Of a stretch of 64,000 bases of DNA, positions 19,803-29,470 are shown piece by piece; the stretch's first letter is position 1; the number at the start of each line of letters is the position of its first letter. The DNA is from Paenibacillus sp. OVF10 (GTDB taxonomy: Bacteria; Bacillota; Bacilli; Paenibacillales; Paenibacillaceae), in the NCBI GenBank assembly GCA_022836915.1, contig CP094668.1:5456001-5520000 (forward strand), written 5' to 3'. Made by a program: the position numbers and the translations under genes. The notes under the pieces are model-generated. The model was not told the origin of the DNA and searched no databases. It saw only the letters and a list, made by a program, of their open reading frames with translations.

Positions 19803-21575
19803 ATGGCATTGGACGGCATTGTAACACGGGCCATTGTTCATGAATTGCAAGGCTGCATTGGTGGACGTATCAGCAAAATCCATCAGCCGAATGGCCATGA
19901 TGTAGTTCTCACCCTGCGTGCTCAACGCGGTAATAGTAAATTGCTTGTTTCGGCAAGCCCAACCTATCCCCGTGTGCATTTTACGGAAAAGACATTCCTT
20001 AACCCTACTGAAGCACCCATGTTCTGCATGCTGCTCCGCAAGCACTGTGAAGGTGCAATCATTGAGGAGATCCGTCAGATTGGCATGGAACGTATTATCC
20101 ACATCAATGTGCGCCAGCGCGACGAACTGGGGGATGTTTCAGTTAAACGGATCATCATTGAATTAATGGGGCGTCACAGTAATATTATTTTACTTGATCC
20201 TGTAACTGGAACAATTCTGGATGGCATTCATCATGTGACTCCTTCCATCAGCAGCTACCGGGTAATCATGCCTGGATTCTCGTATACCGCTCCACCCGAA
20301 CAACATAAAAGTAATCCGCTCGAAGTGAGCCGGACAGCATTCGAAGACAGCTATCATGCCGTTGAAGAAGAGGCATCACGCTGGCTTGTGAATTCCTTTA
20401 GCGGTCTTAGCCCGTTAATTGCGGGAGAGATTGCTGCCCGTGGGATTGCTCTTGAAGGCACCGTGAGCACTCCAGATGTGGTTGAGGGTGAGAGCCGAGT
20501 TGAGGCTGGTGCACTCTGGAACGCTTTTGAAGCCGTGATGGGACCTGTCAGAGATCATATCTACACGCCTGTAACCGGAACAAACGCCAAAGGCAAAATG
20601 ATTTTCTCGGCCGTTCATCTTCAGAGCATTCAGGACTTGGAGAAAACCTATGACACGATGAGCAAGTGCATGGAAGATTATTACGGAGACAAAGCTGAGC
20701 GGGACACGGTAAAACAAAGAGTAAGTGATCTGCTCCGTTTTCTGCAGAATGAGCGAAGCAAAAACATCAAAAAGCTGGACAACCTGAACAAGGACCTGCT
20801 GGAAGCGGACGATGCAGACAAGTTCAGACTATGGGGTGAGTTGCTATTCGCCTCCCTGCATCAGGTCCACAAAGGGGACAAGAGCGTGGAGCTTGTGAAC
20901 TTCTACGATGAAGACCAAGCCAACATTACCATTCAGCTTGATCCACTGCTCACACCGTCTGACAACGCACAACGTTATTTCAAGCGGTATAACAAATACA
21001 AGAACAGTCTGGCTGTCATTCATGAGCAGCTTGGCAAAACCAAAGACGAGATTAACTATCTCGATAACCTGTTGCAGCAATTGTCCATCGCATCTATGAA
21101 CGATATTGAGGAAATACGGGATGAGCTTGTGCAACAGGGATACCTTCGTGATCGCAATAAAAAAGGTAAAAAGAAGAAGAAAAGTGACCGTCCGACCGTA
21201 CACCAGTTTACCTCTTCTGAGGGAATTGATATTCTTGTGGGCAAAAACAACCTGCAAAATGAGTATGTGACCAACCGTCTTGCTTCTTCCAACGACACCT
21301 GGCTGCATACCAAAGACATTCCAGGTTCACATGTCGTTATTCGCAGTACGGACTTTGGTGAAGCTACATTGGAAGAAGCAGCACAGCTTGCTGCCTATTT
21401 CAGCCAAGCCAAGGAGTCCAGCAGTGTGCCTGTGGATTACACGTTTATCCGTCATGTGCGCAAACCAAGTGGTGCGAAGCCTGGTTTTGTGATCTATGAT
21501 CACCAGAAGACCTTGTTTGTCACGCCAAATGATGAATTGATTAAAAGTCTGCCATCAACCATTAAAAATGGATAA
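19803..21575 (+). CDS. rqcH: Ribosome quality-control protein RqcH (NEMF/Rqc2, FbpA-like)
   Basis: Binds stalled 50S-peptidyl-tRNA and adds alanine tails to the nascent chain. NFACT-N domain at the N-terminus (MALDGIVTRAIVHEL; GGRISKIHQP), long coiled-coil middle (about 270-430), a KKGKKKKKSDRP basic stretch, then the NFACT-R domain with GKNNLQNEYVTNRLAS, DTWLHTKDIPGSHVVIR and a late SGAKPGFVIYDHQKTL. The ATG at 19803 is preferred over GTG at 19794 because the GAGAGAGGAAG ribosome site lies too close to the latter. It has its own terminator. Confidence 0.94.
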   Translation: MALDGIVTRAIVHELQGCIGGRISKIHQPNGHDVVLTLRAQRGNSKLLVSASPTYPRVHFTEKTFLNPTEAPMFCMLLRKHCEGAIIEEIRQIGMERIIHINVRQRDELGDVSVKRIIIELMGRHSNIILLDPVTGTILDGIHHVTPSISSYRVIMPGFSYTAPPEQHKSNPLEVSRTAFEDSYHAVEEEASRWLVNSFSGLSPLIAGEIAARGIALEGTVSTPDVVEGESRVEAGALWNAFEAVMGPVRDHIYTPVTGTNAKGKMIFSAVHLQSIQDLEKTYDTMSKCMEDYYGDKAERDTVKQRVSDLLRFLQNERSKNIKKLDNLNKDLLEADDADKFRLWGELLFASLHQVHKGDKSVELVNFYDEDQANITIQLDPLLTPSDNAQRYFKRYNKYKNSLAVIHEQLGKTKDEINYLDNLLQQLSIASMNDIEEIRDELVQQGYLRDRNKKGKKKKKSDRPTVHQFTSSEGIDILVGKNNLQNEYVTNRLASSNDTWLHTKDIPGSHVVIRSTDFGEATLEEAAQLAAYFSQAKESSSVPVDYTFIRHVRKPSGAKPGFVIYDHQKTLFVTPNDELIKSLPSTIKNG

Positions 21576-21604
21576 GGCTATATAGATGTAACAGTAGCAA
21601 TAAG

Positions 21605-21640
21605 AAAATCCCCTGACCATTAACGATTCAGGGGATTTTT
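21605..21640 (+). terminator. Terminator of rqcH
   Basis: Twelve-bp stem AAAATCCCCTGA/TCAGGGGATTTT followed by T residues, 30 bp after the stop. Confidence 0.9.
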
Positions 21641-21695
21641 GTGGTTGCTATACATTATTTCAATGTTATGTGAAGTTCGGCTTATTTCTCTTTTG

Positions 21696-21724
21696 TTGAA
21701 TATTAATTCATTTATATGTATAAT
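21696..21724 (+). promoter_or_regulatory. SigA-type promoter of the GNAT gene
   Basis: TTGAAT (21696-21701), 17-bp spacer, TATAAT (21719-21724); start codon 46 bp downstream with AAAGGAAGTG before it. Confidence 0.78.
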
Positions 21725-21769
21725 AATTCAATCTTCACGAATAAAATTTGTAGTTAAAGGAAGTGTATC

Positions 21770-22216
21770 ATGACCATACATATCAGAGAAACTCAACCTG
21801 ATGATCTGAAACCCCTGATGGCATTAATGCATGACTATGTGGTGGGATTCTACAACAACCCTTGGCCCGGTGATCAATCCATCCAGCTTTTGATCAACAA
21901 CCTGCTTAATCAGCAGATCGGTGCTCAATTCGTGGCAGAAGAGGACGGGAAGCTTATCGGATTTTCCACTCTGTTCTTTACATACAGCACGATGAAAGCA
22001 GAGCGTGTCGCCATCATGAATGACCTATTTGTTACGGAAACATTCAGAGAGGGCAAAGCAGAAGCCAAATTATTTGCACACTGTCAGCAGTATACGCGTG
22101 ACCATGGGTGTGCATATATGTCTTGGATCACAGCAGTGACCAATGAGCGGGCACAGCAATTATTCGAACGTCTTGGGGCTACACGTGGCGCTTGGGTAAA
22201 CTATTCCATTACGTAG
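21770..22216 (+). CDS. GNAT-family N-acetyltransferase
   Basis: Acetyl-CoA-dependent acetyltransferase of unknown substrate. The 148-aa protein has the GNAT fold pattern: N-terminal IRETQPDDLKPLMAL, a central beta strand pair, the acetyl-CoA segment around LFVTETFREGKAEAKLF (a degenerate Q/RxxGxG/A), and the C-terminal NERAQQLFERLGATRG motif. It is a single-gene unit between two strong terminators with its own promoter. Confidence 0.88.
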   Translation: MTIHIRETQPDDLKPLMALMHDYVVGFYNNPWPGDQSIQLLINNLLNQQIGAQFVAEEDGKLIGFSTLFFTYSTMKAERVAIMNDLFVTETFREGKAEAKLFAHCQQYTRDHGCAYMSWITAVTNERAQQLFERLGATRGAWVNYSIT

Positions 22217-22237
22217 ACTCTTTTGAGAACAAAAAAG

Positions 22238-22286
22238 GGACATGCAAACATGAAGGTTCAGCCCTATCATGTTTGCATGTCCTTTC
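22238..22286 (+). terminator. Terminator after the GNAT gene
   Basis: Sixteen-bp perfect stem (22238-22253 with 22267-22282), flanked by A-rich and T-rich sequence. It may act for both convergent genes. Confidence 0.88.
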
Positions 22287-22354
22287 TCCTTCGATCTTAA
22301 GTAACCAGTAATACAAAATTTATTATAGTCAGATGGAGCGTTGCAACGTCTCGC

Positions 22355-23224
22355 TTACTCTCCCTTTTGCTGTGAAGCAGCTGCCTTCAGCCTTTCCAAC
22401 ACATCAACCGTTACGGTCTTGCTTCCGAGATCCCCGTGGAAAACAACACCTTGCCGTTTGCCATGATAATCAGATCCACCTGTTTCAATGAGGTCGTATT
22501 CCTTGGCCAGCTCACCATACCTGCGTTCCTCTTCCGGGCCATGGTCCGAATGAAACACCTCAATGCCATCCGGACGAGAGTCTTCGATGATACGTCGCAC
22601 CAATTCATCATCATTATAGAGACCCGGATGGGCAATCACAGCGGCTCCACCAGCGGCTCTGATCCACTCGCACGCATCCTCTGGTGCAACGCGGGGTACA
22701 GATACGAAGCCTGGCTTGCCTTCAGCAAGATACCGATCGAATGCATCCCGCATGTCAACTGCGTATCCCTTCTTCACCAGCACATCCGCCATATGAGGCC
22801 TTCCAATACTCTCATCCGGCTCTAATGGTCGTCCCAGCTCATCCAGTACCTCCTGCCAGCTTATATCAAGCCCGAGTTCTTGGAGCTTGGCGATAATCAG
22901 ATGATTCCGCTCATCTCGCGCTTCTCGTAATCCGCGCAACCGTTGCAGGAACTGCTCATCCTCTGTATTCACATAATACCCGAGCACATGAATATCTTTC
23001 CCACCAGCCCGAGTGCTGATCTCCACTCCGGCAACAACATCAATATCGTACTCTTTTCCCGCTTGCTGAGCTTCCGCTACACCAGCTACTGTATCATGGT
23101 CCGTTAGGGCAACCGCAGATAGCCCTTTTTGTTTGGCAAGCTTCACATTATCAGCAGGTGGCTGCATTCCATCGGAAGCCTGACTATGCGTATGAAGATC
23201 ACAGCGTCCTTGGCGCTGATCCAT
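22355..23224 (-). CDS. PHP-domain phosphoesterase
   Basis: Metal-dependent phosphoesterase of the PHP family (the class containing 3',5'-nucleoside bisphosphate phosphatase). Metal-ligand motifs are DLHTHSQASDG, LTDHDTV, a mid-protein GVEIST and IGRPHMADVL, and the late ETGGSDYHG. Start at MDQRQGRCDLHTH is preceded by AAAGGAGC. 289 aa. It is 68 bp downstream of the LysR gene on the same strand. Confidence 0.9.
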   Translation of the reverse strand: MDQRQGRCDLHTHSQASDGMQPPADNVKLAKQKGLSAVALTDHDTVAGVAEAQQAGKEYDIDVVAGVEISTRAGGKDIHVLGYYVNTEDEQFLQRLRGLREARDERNHLIIAKLQELGLDISWQEVLDELGRPLEPDESIGRPHMADVLVKKGYAVDMRDAFDRYLAEGKPGFVSVPRVAPEDACEWIRAAGGAAVIAHPGLYNDDELVRRIIEDSRPDGIEVFHSDHGPEEERRYGELAKEYDLIETGGSDYHGKRQGVVFHGDLGSKTVTVDVLERLKAAASQQKGE

Positions 23225-23291
23225 GAACAACAGCTCCTTTGTGTAAAATTGATTATGATTCAATCTTATCTATCATTGATGTTGCCAACTA

Positions 23292-24213
23292 TTATGCCTT
23301 TCCCGTCTTATGTACCGACTCAGGCTGCTCCTGCTGACGCAGATAATTCAGGAAAGCGACTGCTGACAGGGGCAACAAGGACGATTTTAGATGGATGGCA
23401 TAGAACTGCCTTTTGAATTCGAGTCCGCGGATATCCACAATATGAACAAGTCCCAGAGCCAGTTCATGCTGCACCGAAGAAGGAGATAACATCGTAATGC
23501 CTACCCCTGCCTCTACGGCCGATTTTACCGCTCCTGTACTGCCAAGTTCCATCACAACATTCATATCCTGTGGATCAATCTTTTCTTTTGCAATTGGTCT
23601 TCCATCACCTGACGAGTACCCGAGCCCTTCTCACGCAGCACAAAAGGATAATTCATTACATCCTCAATATTCACTTTGCTGCGCTTAGCCAAATCATGCC
23701 CGGCAGGTACAATCAGTTTCAGCTCGTCCTGCATGACAGGCTCTACAATCATGTCCGGGTGGTGCACTGGCGCTTCAATCAGACCAAAATTAAGCTGGTG
23801 CTTTAATATATCATCCATAATTTGCGTTGTATTCATCACTTTCATGACGATTGAAATATCGGGATATTGAAGCGCAAATGGTCCGAGCATGCGCGGAAGC
23901 ACATATTCCCCGATCGTTAAACTGGCTCCCAGCTGGAGTCTGCCCTGTAACATCTGGGTAAACGCCGACATCGCTTCGTCCGTCTGTCTGACCAGCTCTA
24001 CACTCCGTTTCGCATGAGGTAATAAAGTCCGACCCGCCTCGGATAATTCTATTTTTTGGTGGAACGATGCAGTAACTTGGTGCCAAAATAATCCTCCAAT
24101 GATTGAATCTGCATCGTTACTGCCGGTTGAGTCATATGTAATGCTTGTGCAGCAGCCGAGAAACTCCCCTTCTCTGCTACCGTATAAAAAATATGCAATT
24201 GGTGAAAATTCAT
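23292..24213 (-). CDS. LysR-family transcriptional regulator (two frameshifts in this sequence)
   Basis: N-terminal winged HTH is clear: MNFHQLHIFYTVAEKGSFSA then QPAVTMQIQSLEDYFG. The effector domain (from about 90) reads LGASLTIGEYVLPRMLGPFA and on. Breaks occur in six T at 24052-24057 and four T at 23581-23584. Restoring one base at each gives STKKIELSEAGRTLLPHA and LQKKKIDPQDMNVVMELGS, and a 307-aa protein of family length. The effector and targets are unknown. It resembles the CysL/YwfK-like branch in its effector domain, but I would not assign it further. Confidence 0.88.
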
Positions 24214-24278
24214 ATCTTCGCCCCTCTTCGATTACACTCTCTACATTGTAGCCGATTTCCCGCTTGGCAACAAAAAAA

Positions 24279-24299
24279 GCATGCAGCTTGTCTGCATGC
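24279..24299 (-). terminator. Terminator after the 24346-24783 gene
   Basis: Eight-bp stem GCATGCAG/CTGCATGC followed on the minus strand by seven T. Confidence 0.82.
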
Positions 24300-24345
24300 G
24301 ATAATACTTGAATCTATGATTTCAACATATTGAATCTACTCAGGC

Positions 24346-24783
24346 TTACTTATGCTTACGGCTATTTTTGACCAGCGTCATTCTTCTTGAATGTCTTAAC
24401 CATGAATAATATGACTTCAGGTCCCTTAATTCAATGGTCTCCGACATACGTCCCAGAAACGTAACCACAATCATTTTGTGCAGCGGGTTGCCCGCAATAT
24501 CATATTCTCCTTCAAGTTCGGAAAATTCGGCGACCACCACCAGATCCTCATCAATCAGGTAGACGTCCTGTTCATTACGGTAGTATGGTGTTATACGGTC
24601 CTGCTTCAGACACTCCCATAACCACGCCGCAATATGGTCATCATCACTACGTGCAGGCTCAATACGGTCTGCATACCGCATCTTGGCATGATGGGTAATG
24701 ACGATGTCGGCCACTTTCTTGTCTCCAAGAGCCACGAAAAACGGCTCGTAGGTGCTCCAACGTTGCATCACCTTATCACGCAT
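24346..24783 (-). CDS. Conserved hypothetical protein, 145 aa
   Basis: Function not recognised. The start MRDKVMQRW is preceded by GGTGGAGAGTG. Visible pattern: an ITHHAKMRYADRIEP segment near residue 31, a WLWECLKQDRI helix, a YLIDEDLVVVAEF strand, and KMIVVTFLGRM. The H-A-x-x-R-x-x-R pattern followed by strands faintly recalls DUF4258/BrnT-like small RNase folds, which is inference only. The C-terminus is very basic (RHSRRMTLVKNSRKHK). It is a single gene with its own terminator, upstream of nothing obviously related. Confidence 0.8.
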   Translation of the reverse strand: MRDKVMQRWSTYEPFFVALGDKKVADIVITHHAKMRYADRIEPARSDDDHIAAWLWECLKQDRITPYYRNEQDVYLIDEDLVVVAEFSELEGEYDIAGNPLHKMIVVTFLGRMSETIELRDLKSYYSWLRHSRRMTLVKNSRKHK

Positions 24784-24947
24784 GGGAATCACTCTCCACC
24801 AGATAGGACTTTCTATCTATTTATTACCAAATATATTACAACATTAGTCCCGCAACCTCAAGGCGTAAGTTTAACTTTTTTCACAATAGCCAATTTGTGT
24901 ATAATTCAAGAAAAGAGCGACCCCAAAGGGTCCCTCCAGTTTCTCTT

Positions 24948-25214
24948 CTATATTCCGTAAAAGCTCGTTTTGTCCATCGTTTTGCTGGCATACTCGGTTT
25001 TGATCTCATTACGATACGAGCGTTCGATCTTGCGCACATAGGAAAGCCGCTTCACATTTTTCATCGTATCATCTGCCCGTTCTGCATTAACATACATGAC
25101 CACATAATGCATACGGCGGGAGATATAATGCACGGTGCCATATTTTTCGAGATTACGGGCAGCCTTCAAATCACTGACCCAAATAATGAATCCTGTCCTT
25201 TCCGCAAACATCAT
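24948..25214 (-). CDS. ylbG: YlbG family protein (DUF2129)
   Basis: Small cytoplasmic protein of unknown role, conserved in Bacillales. The 88-aa sequence carries the family core GFIIWVSDLKAARNLEKYG, HYISRRMHYVVMYVN and MKNVKRLSYVRKIERSYR. It follows ylbF by 27 bp, the same adjacency as in B. subtilis. Confidence 0.9.
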   Translation of the reverse strand: MMFAERTGFIIWVSDLKAARNLEKYGTVHYISRRMHYVVMYVNAERADDTMKNVKRLSYVRKIERSYRNEIKTEYASKTMDKTSFYGI

Positions 25215-25241
25215 CGTTCCCCGCCCTTCTATAATGATTAC

Positions 25242-25679
25242 TTAACTGCAACCACACTTGCCGCCACTACCGCAGCCGCCCTTCGGATTCGGGTCATTGC
25301 TCGGTACTTTAATGGTTGTTGACACTGCAAATGCAATGGTCTCTGACATCTGGAATAACATATCATCCAGGGACTTCTCTGCCTGTTTGAAGCGGATTAC
25401 CGCCTCGAAATTTTCCAACTCCTGTTCCAGAGCCTTCACCTGGTCTTTTGCTGCATGATAATCCGGGTGAAAATGACCGAAACGCTGTGTTTCTTCAAAC
25501 AATTCCTTCTTGGCATTCAGCTTCCGAATCCCCATCTGAATCTCAGGGGTAGTCTCGACTTGCTGCTTCCAATATAAATAATCCGATACTTCGGCAGATT
25601 GGTTAATCATGTCGCCCAGTTCATATGCGCCCGTTAACACTTGGGCCATATCGACCGTGTTCATTTCCGCTACGCTCAT
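25242..25679 (-). CDS. ylbF: YlbF family regulator (Y-complex subunit)
   Basis: In B. subtilis YlbF joins YmcA and YaaT in a complex that supports RNase Y-dependent mRNA maturation and sporulation/competence. The 145-aa protein is mostly helical with a coiled-coil middle (about 50-110). It ends in a Gly/Cys-rich tail GGCGSGGKCGCS with three cysteines, compatible with the Fe-S binding reported for the complex. SD AGGATG precedes the start. No YmcA or YaaT gene lies in this window. Confidence 0.9.
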   Translation of the reverse strand: MSVAEMNTVDMAQVLTGAYELGDMINQSAEVSDYLYWKQQVETTPEIQMGIRKLNAKKELFEETQRFGHFHPDYHAAKDQVKALEQELENFEAVIRFKQAEKSLDDMLFQMSETIAFAVSTTIKVPSNDPNPKGGCGSGGKCGCS

Positions 25680-25830
25680 GAAATATTCATCCTATCTATA
25701 TATAAAGTTCTACTTAACGTAGACTACCTCATCATAGCATATCCATGAATAGTTAAGAAGAGTTTTTCCTGCAATTAGAAATAGGGGAACTCGAAAATTC
25801 GTCTTTCAACCTGATATTTACGTGAAATAG

Positions 25831-27548
25831 TCAGGTTATGACATCATCTGGCAGGATAAGACGCATTGTATCCCACTCTGACGGGGAGAATGTACGCCAT
25901 TCCGTCTCTGATGTATGTTCATTTGAATCCAGCATGCACCAACCGCTTAAAGTCCATTGTTCATGACCCTCTACCTGATGTGGAATGAGGTATTGCGTAC
26001 GATTCTCCTGTTGTATCCCCAGCTTAGTCTGCCACTCAATGGCTTTGGTAGCAATCTGTCGTGCGGTTGAACTATGATATCGACGCCACTCCCTGTACCA
26101 GGTCTCCGGTATCTCTTCAAATCCCAACAGAGAGAACTTCTTCTCAATGACAGAATGATCACGCTCCAACCCATGCAGAAATGCAGGGACATCAACCAGA
26201 CCTTGATTATCCGGTGTGTAGAAAGAAGAATATACATCGCTCAACACATCTTTTTCTAATAACTTCGGATCATCTGCGGAGCCTGTACTTGCCTCCATTA
26301 CCTTCATACTCCGATTTACAGTCAACAGTGCAGCATCGGTCTCCTTGCCCCAATCTGCTAACGCAATCCGTACATTCTCCGGTATACCTGTCAGAGCATA
26401 TTGATCCAGAAACTCCATCACTTCATGTAATCCATACCCTCTGGCTATGGCCGAAATGAATCGTTCTCTTGTCAAACGGTAGATCGACATTCGATCACGT
26501 GTCACCCGTTCTGCGTATTGCTCCAGCATCCAGATCACATCAGGCCCTGCTTCCGGCGGCACCAACATTTCAAAATCAGGCTGCATGTAAAATCCAGACG
26601 GCTCCGTCTCACTTACCATCTCTTGTTCCCGATTTAACAGGCTCTGCGGTTCGATCAGCCAGCGAAATGCCAGCTCTCCCGACTGATCTTCTCCTACTTC
26701 ACCATAACCCCAGCAAGCTAGTGCGCAAAGCCAGCCCCTGACCCGTGGTTTCAATTCCGAATTCTCTATATGGCACCATATGTTTTTTTCTGGAGCAAAC
26801 AATGCCAATTGATAACGGAAATGCTGCAACGCGGGTTCAGCTTCTCCGTATCTTTCCATACACGCTTGATATATTTCCCGATGCATCTGTCTCCACGAGA
26901 GCTTCAACCATTTTTGTAATCGATGATCTACAATCTGAATTCGGCCATCTGACTTTTGAATGAGATTCAGACTGAGCAATAGATCGAGAAGAATAGCTAC
27001 GTGGGTCGGATACAAATCCGAATGTTCATATTGGATGCCCAAACCATCAAAGTCTGTGGCGGATAGTACTGTTATTGCACTTAATTTTTGAACCGTTCTC
27101 TTATGTATCGTACCTTTACCTGTCAAAGGAAGTCCTTCTCTTCCGATCCAAGCGATCAGATGAATCAACTCTGCAGCGAGATCCGGCTTTCCTTCCTGAA
27201 GTACATGAGCATGCTGTGCCATCTTTTCAACGGTTATACCCACTCTTTGTGCGTAAGCAATCGTCAACGTCTCCATCAGCGAAGCAGGAATATAGAATAA
27301 TCGCTCCCCCAACTCTTATATACAGATTCAATCCATCTTTGCTGCCTAAGGTTGGCGAATGAAGATTTGGCTTCTGCGACACTTAGTCCTTCTATGGCCC
27401 ACTGTTCTCGCGGCAGGAGGGAGGAAAAAGGCTGACCCGCATGTTTGTGAAAAATTGCACCAAGCACTTTTTGTTCCACCAAAGCAAGCTTTGACCATGA
27501 ATCAAGGTTCAGTACCACAGGCTCATCTATTGGTTCAAATGAAGACAT
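25831..27548 (-). CDS. Helicase-associated (XPB/Ssl2 N-terminal-like, PF13625-type) protein (one frameshift)
   Basis: Large partner gene immediately downstream of the XPB-like helicase. The N-terminal 75 residues (SSFEPIDEPVVLNLDSW) include a helical winged-helix-like section. The frame breaks in five C at 27306-27310; one restored base joins SVYKSWGERLFYIPASLMET. The central GFYMQPDFEMLVPPEAGPD through RDRMSIYRLTRERFISAIARG and PENVRIALADW is the PF13625-like core I recognise from separate helicase-associated proteins. Restored length is 572 aa. No nuclease or ATPase motif is visible. SD GAGGAGG supports the start. It probably works with the helicase, but the function is inferred from context. 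Confidence 0.85.
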
Positions 27549-27583
27549 ATCCCAATCCTCCTCTTTTCGCGAGTATAAATGGA

Positions 27584-29277
27584 CTATTCGTTCTCATGAA
27601 CGATGGCATATTCATATCCCTGCTCCACCAAGAACATCTGACGGTTTAATGCAAACTCCTGTTCCTTACTATCCTCTGATACCAGCGCATAGAAATATGC
27701 TTTATTTTCTCCAGCTTTCGGTCTCAGAATTCTCCCCAAACGCTGTGCCTCTTCCTGCCTTGACCCGAAACTCCCGGATATCTCAAGTGCAACAGCAGCA
27801 TCGGGCAGATCCACAGCAAAATTGGCAACCTTGGATACCACAATCGTTTTAATCTCTCCTCGTCGAAAAGCAGCAAACCACTTGATTCGCTCTTGCTGTG
27901 ACATGGTCCCCGAGATTAGAGGTGCTTCAATTTCCCGGGCAATCAACTCGAGTTGATCCAGATATTGTCCAATCACAAGTGCAGGCAAATCCCGATGACG
28001 TTCAAGCAAACGCTTGACTACACGTACCTTCGCCGGATTCTCGGCAGCCAATCGAAATTGGTGCTTAACCTCGGCTTGCAGATAATTCGATCTTAGTTCC
28101 GGGGAAAATGGGATACGTATCTCCTGGCATTGTACATCAGCAATCCACCCTTGCTGCTCCAGTTGTTTCCACGGCATATCATAGAGCTTCGGACCAATCA
28201 GCGAGAAAACATCCTGTTCACAGCCATCCTCTCGAACCAATGTAGCCGTTAATCCCAGTCTTCGCGTAGCTTGAATATCCGCAGTTGCACGAAACACTGG
28301 TGCTGGCAGCAAATGTACTTCATCATATATGATCAGCCCCCATTGCCGCTCACTGAGCAGTTTGATATGAGTAAAATCAGCATCCTTTGATTTCCGGTGT
28401 GTCAGAATCTGATATGTAGCTACTGTCACAGGTTTCACCTGTTTTTTCTGACCTGAATACTCACCAATCTGTTCACTGGTAATCGTGGTTTTGTCTTGAA
28501 TTTCCTGAATCCACTGTCGCACAGACGTTGTATTGGACGTCAAAATAAGGCATTCACATTGGAGCCGCTCCAGCACGGCCATGCCAATGACCGTTTTGCC
28601 TGCTCCGCAAGGAAGTACGAGCAAACCGCTTCCTCCCATGCCCTCACTGCCTTCGAATGCATCCACAGCCTCTCTCTGGTAAGAACGCAGCGCAAATCGC
28701 TCAGAGTGGTCCCCTGGATCATTAGACCGCCAATCAAATGAAAGTTTGGTTCCCTCCCGATACCCCACGTAATCAAGCACAGGGTAACCCAATCGTGTTA
28801 ATTCCCTTTTAATAACCCTCGCTGTTCTCCTGGGAGCAGAAGTTCATGAGCGTCCTTGCGTTCCATCCGAAAGGCAGCTATCGTTTTCAATCCACTTAAT
28901 TCATCCAGCAACCGCTCATCCTCACTATAAAGACGCATTCTGGTGTGATCTGCTTCGGAATGCAGCTTTAATTTGCCATACTGATCCATGATTCTCCGAA
29001 CATCCTGTATCAGTGCAGCAGGCACGTTCCAGCGGGATACCAGCTCCAGACTTGCGATGACTTGATCTGCATTCCATCCCAGCGCAGCCGCATTCCAGAG
29101 CGATAACGGAGTGATTCGGTAAGTATGAAACGCTGCTGGTGTCTTAACCAGTTCTGAATACATCCCAAGCTGCTCTCTTGCTCTTTCGAATCCGGGGTGG
29201 CCAACTTCCAGCAAAACTGTAAAATCTCGCTGAACGATACAAGCATCTGTCCTTACCATATGTTCTGTTCCTTCCAT
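27584..29277 (-). CDS. XPB-type DNA repair helicase (one frameshift)
   Basis: Superfamily 2 helicase related to archaeal/eukaryotic XPB. An N-terminal region of about 150 residues has a damage-recognition-like fold. Then come Walker A LVLPCGAGKTVIGMAVL, the DEVH box, the LTATLVREDG segment with the XPB-type RED motif, and motif VI EEAQRLGRILRPK. The frame breaks in four T at 28807-28810; restoring one base joins LLKRELTRLGYPVLDYVGYREG. Restored length 564 aa. The start MEGTEHMV at 29277 is chosen because AGGAGGAAGG lies upstream; longer in-frame sequence exists but lacks a ribosome site. It precedes its partner gene by 35 bp. Confidence 0.9.
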
Positions 29278-29421
29278 TTGGAGCCTTCCTCCTATCACAA
29301 AAAAGTCCAGTTCCGGCAGCTTCCGAAAATGAACCTGTATAATTGCGAGTTCAAAAAGTCTGGTTTTCAGTACCGAGAAGATGGACTTTTTGAACAACAT
29401 CTATAAAAATCCACAAAAAAA

Positions 29422-29453
29422 CATCCTCCCCATACCTCGGTATGAACAGGATG
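29422..29453 (-). terminator. Terminator after the M20 gene
   Basis: CATCCT...AGGATG outer stem and CATACC/GGTATG inner stem, followed by seven T on the minus strand. Confidence 0.85.
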
Positions 29454-29470
29454 CCCAACTAGCTATAAAG

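Noticed and set aside
25808..25837. AACCTGA/TCAGGTT hairpin over the stop codon of the helicase partner
   Set aside because: The stem is short, the loop long, and no T run follows, so it was not called as a terminator.
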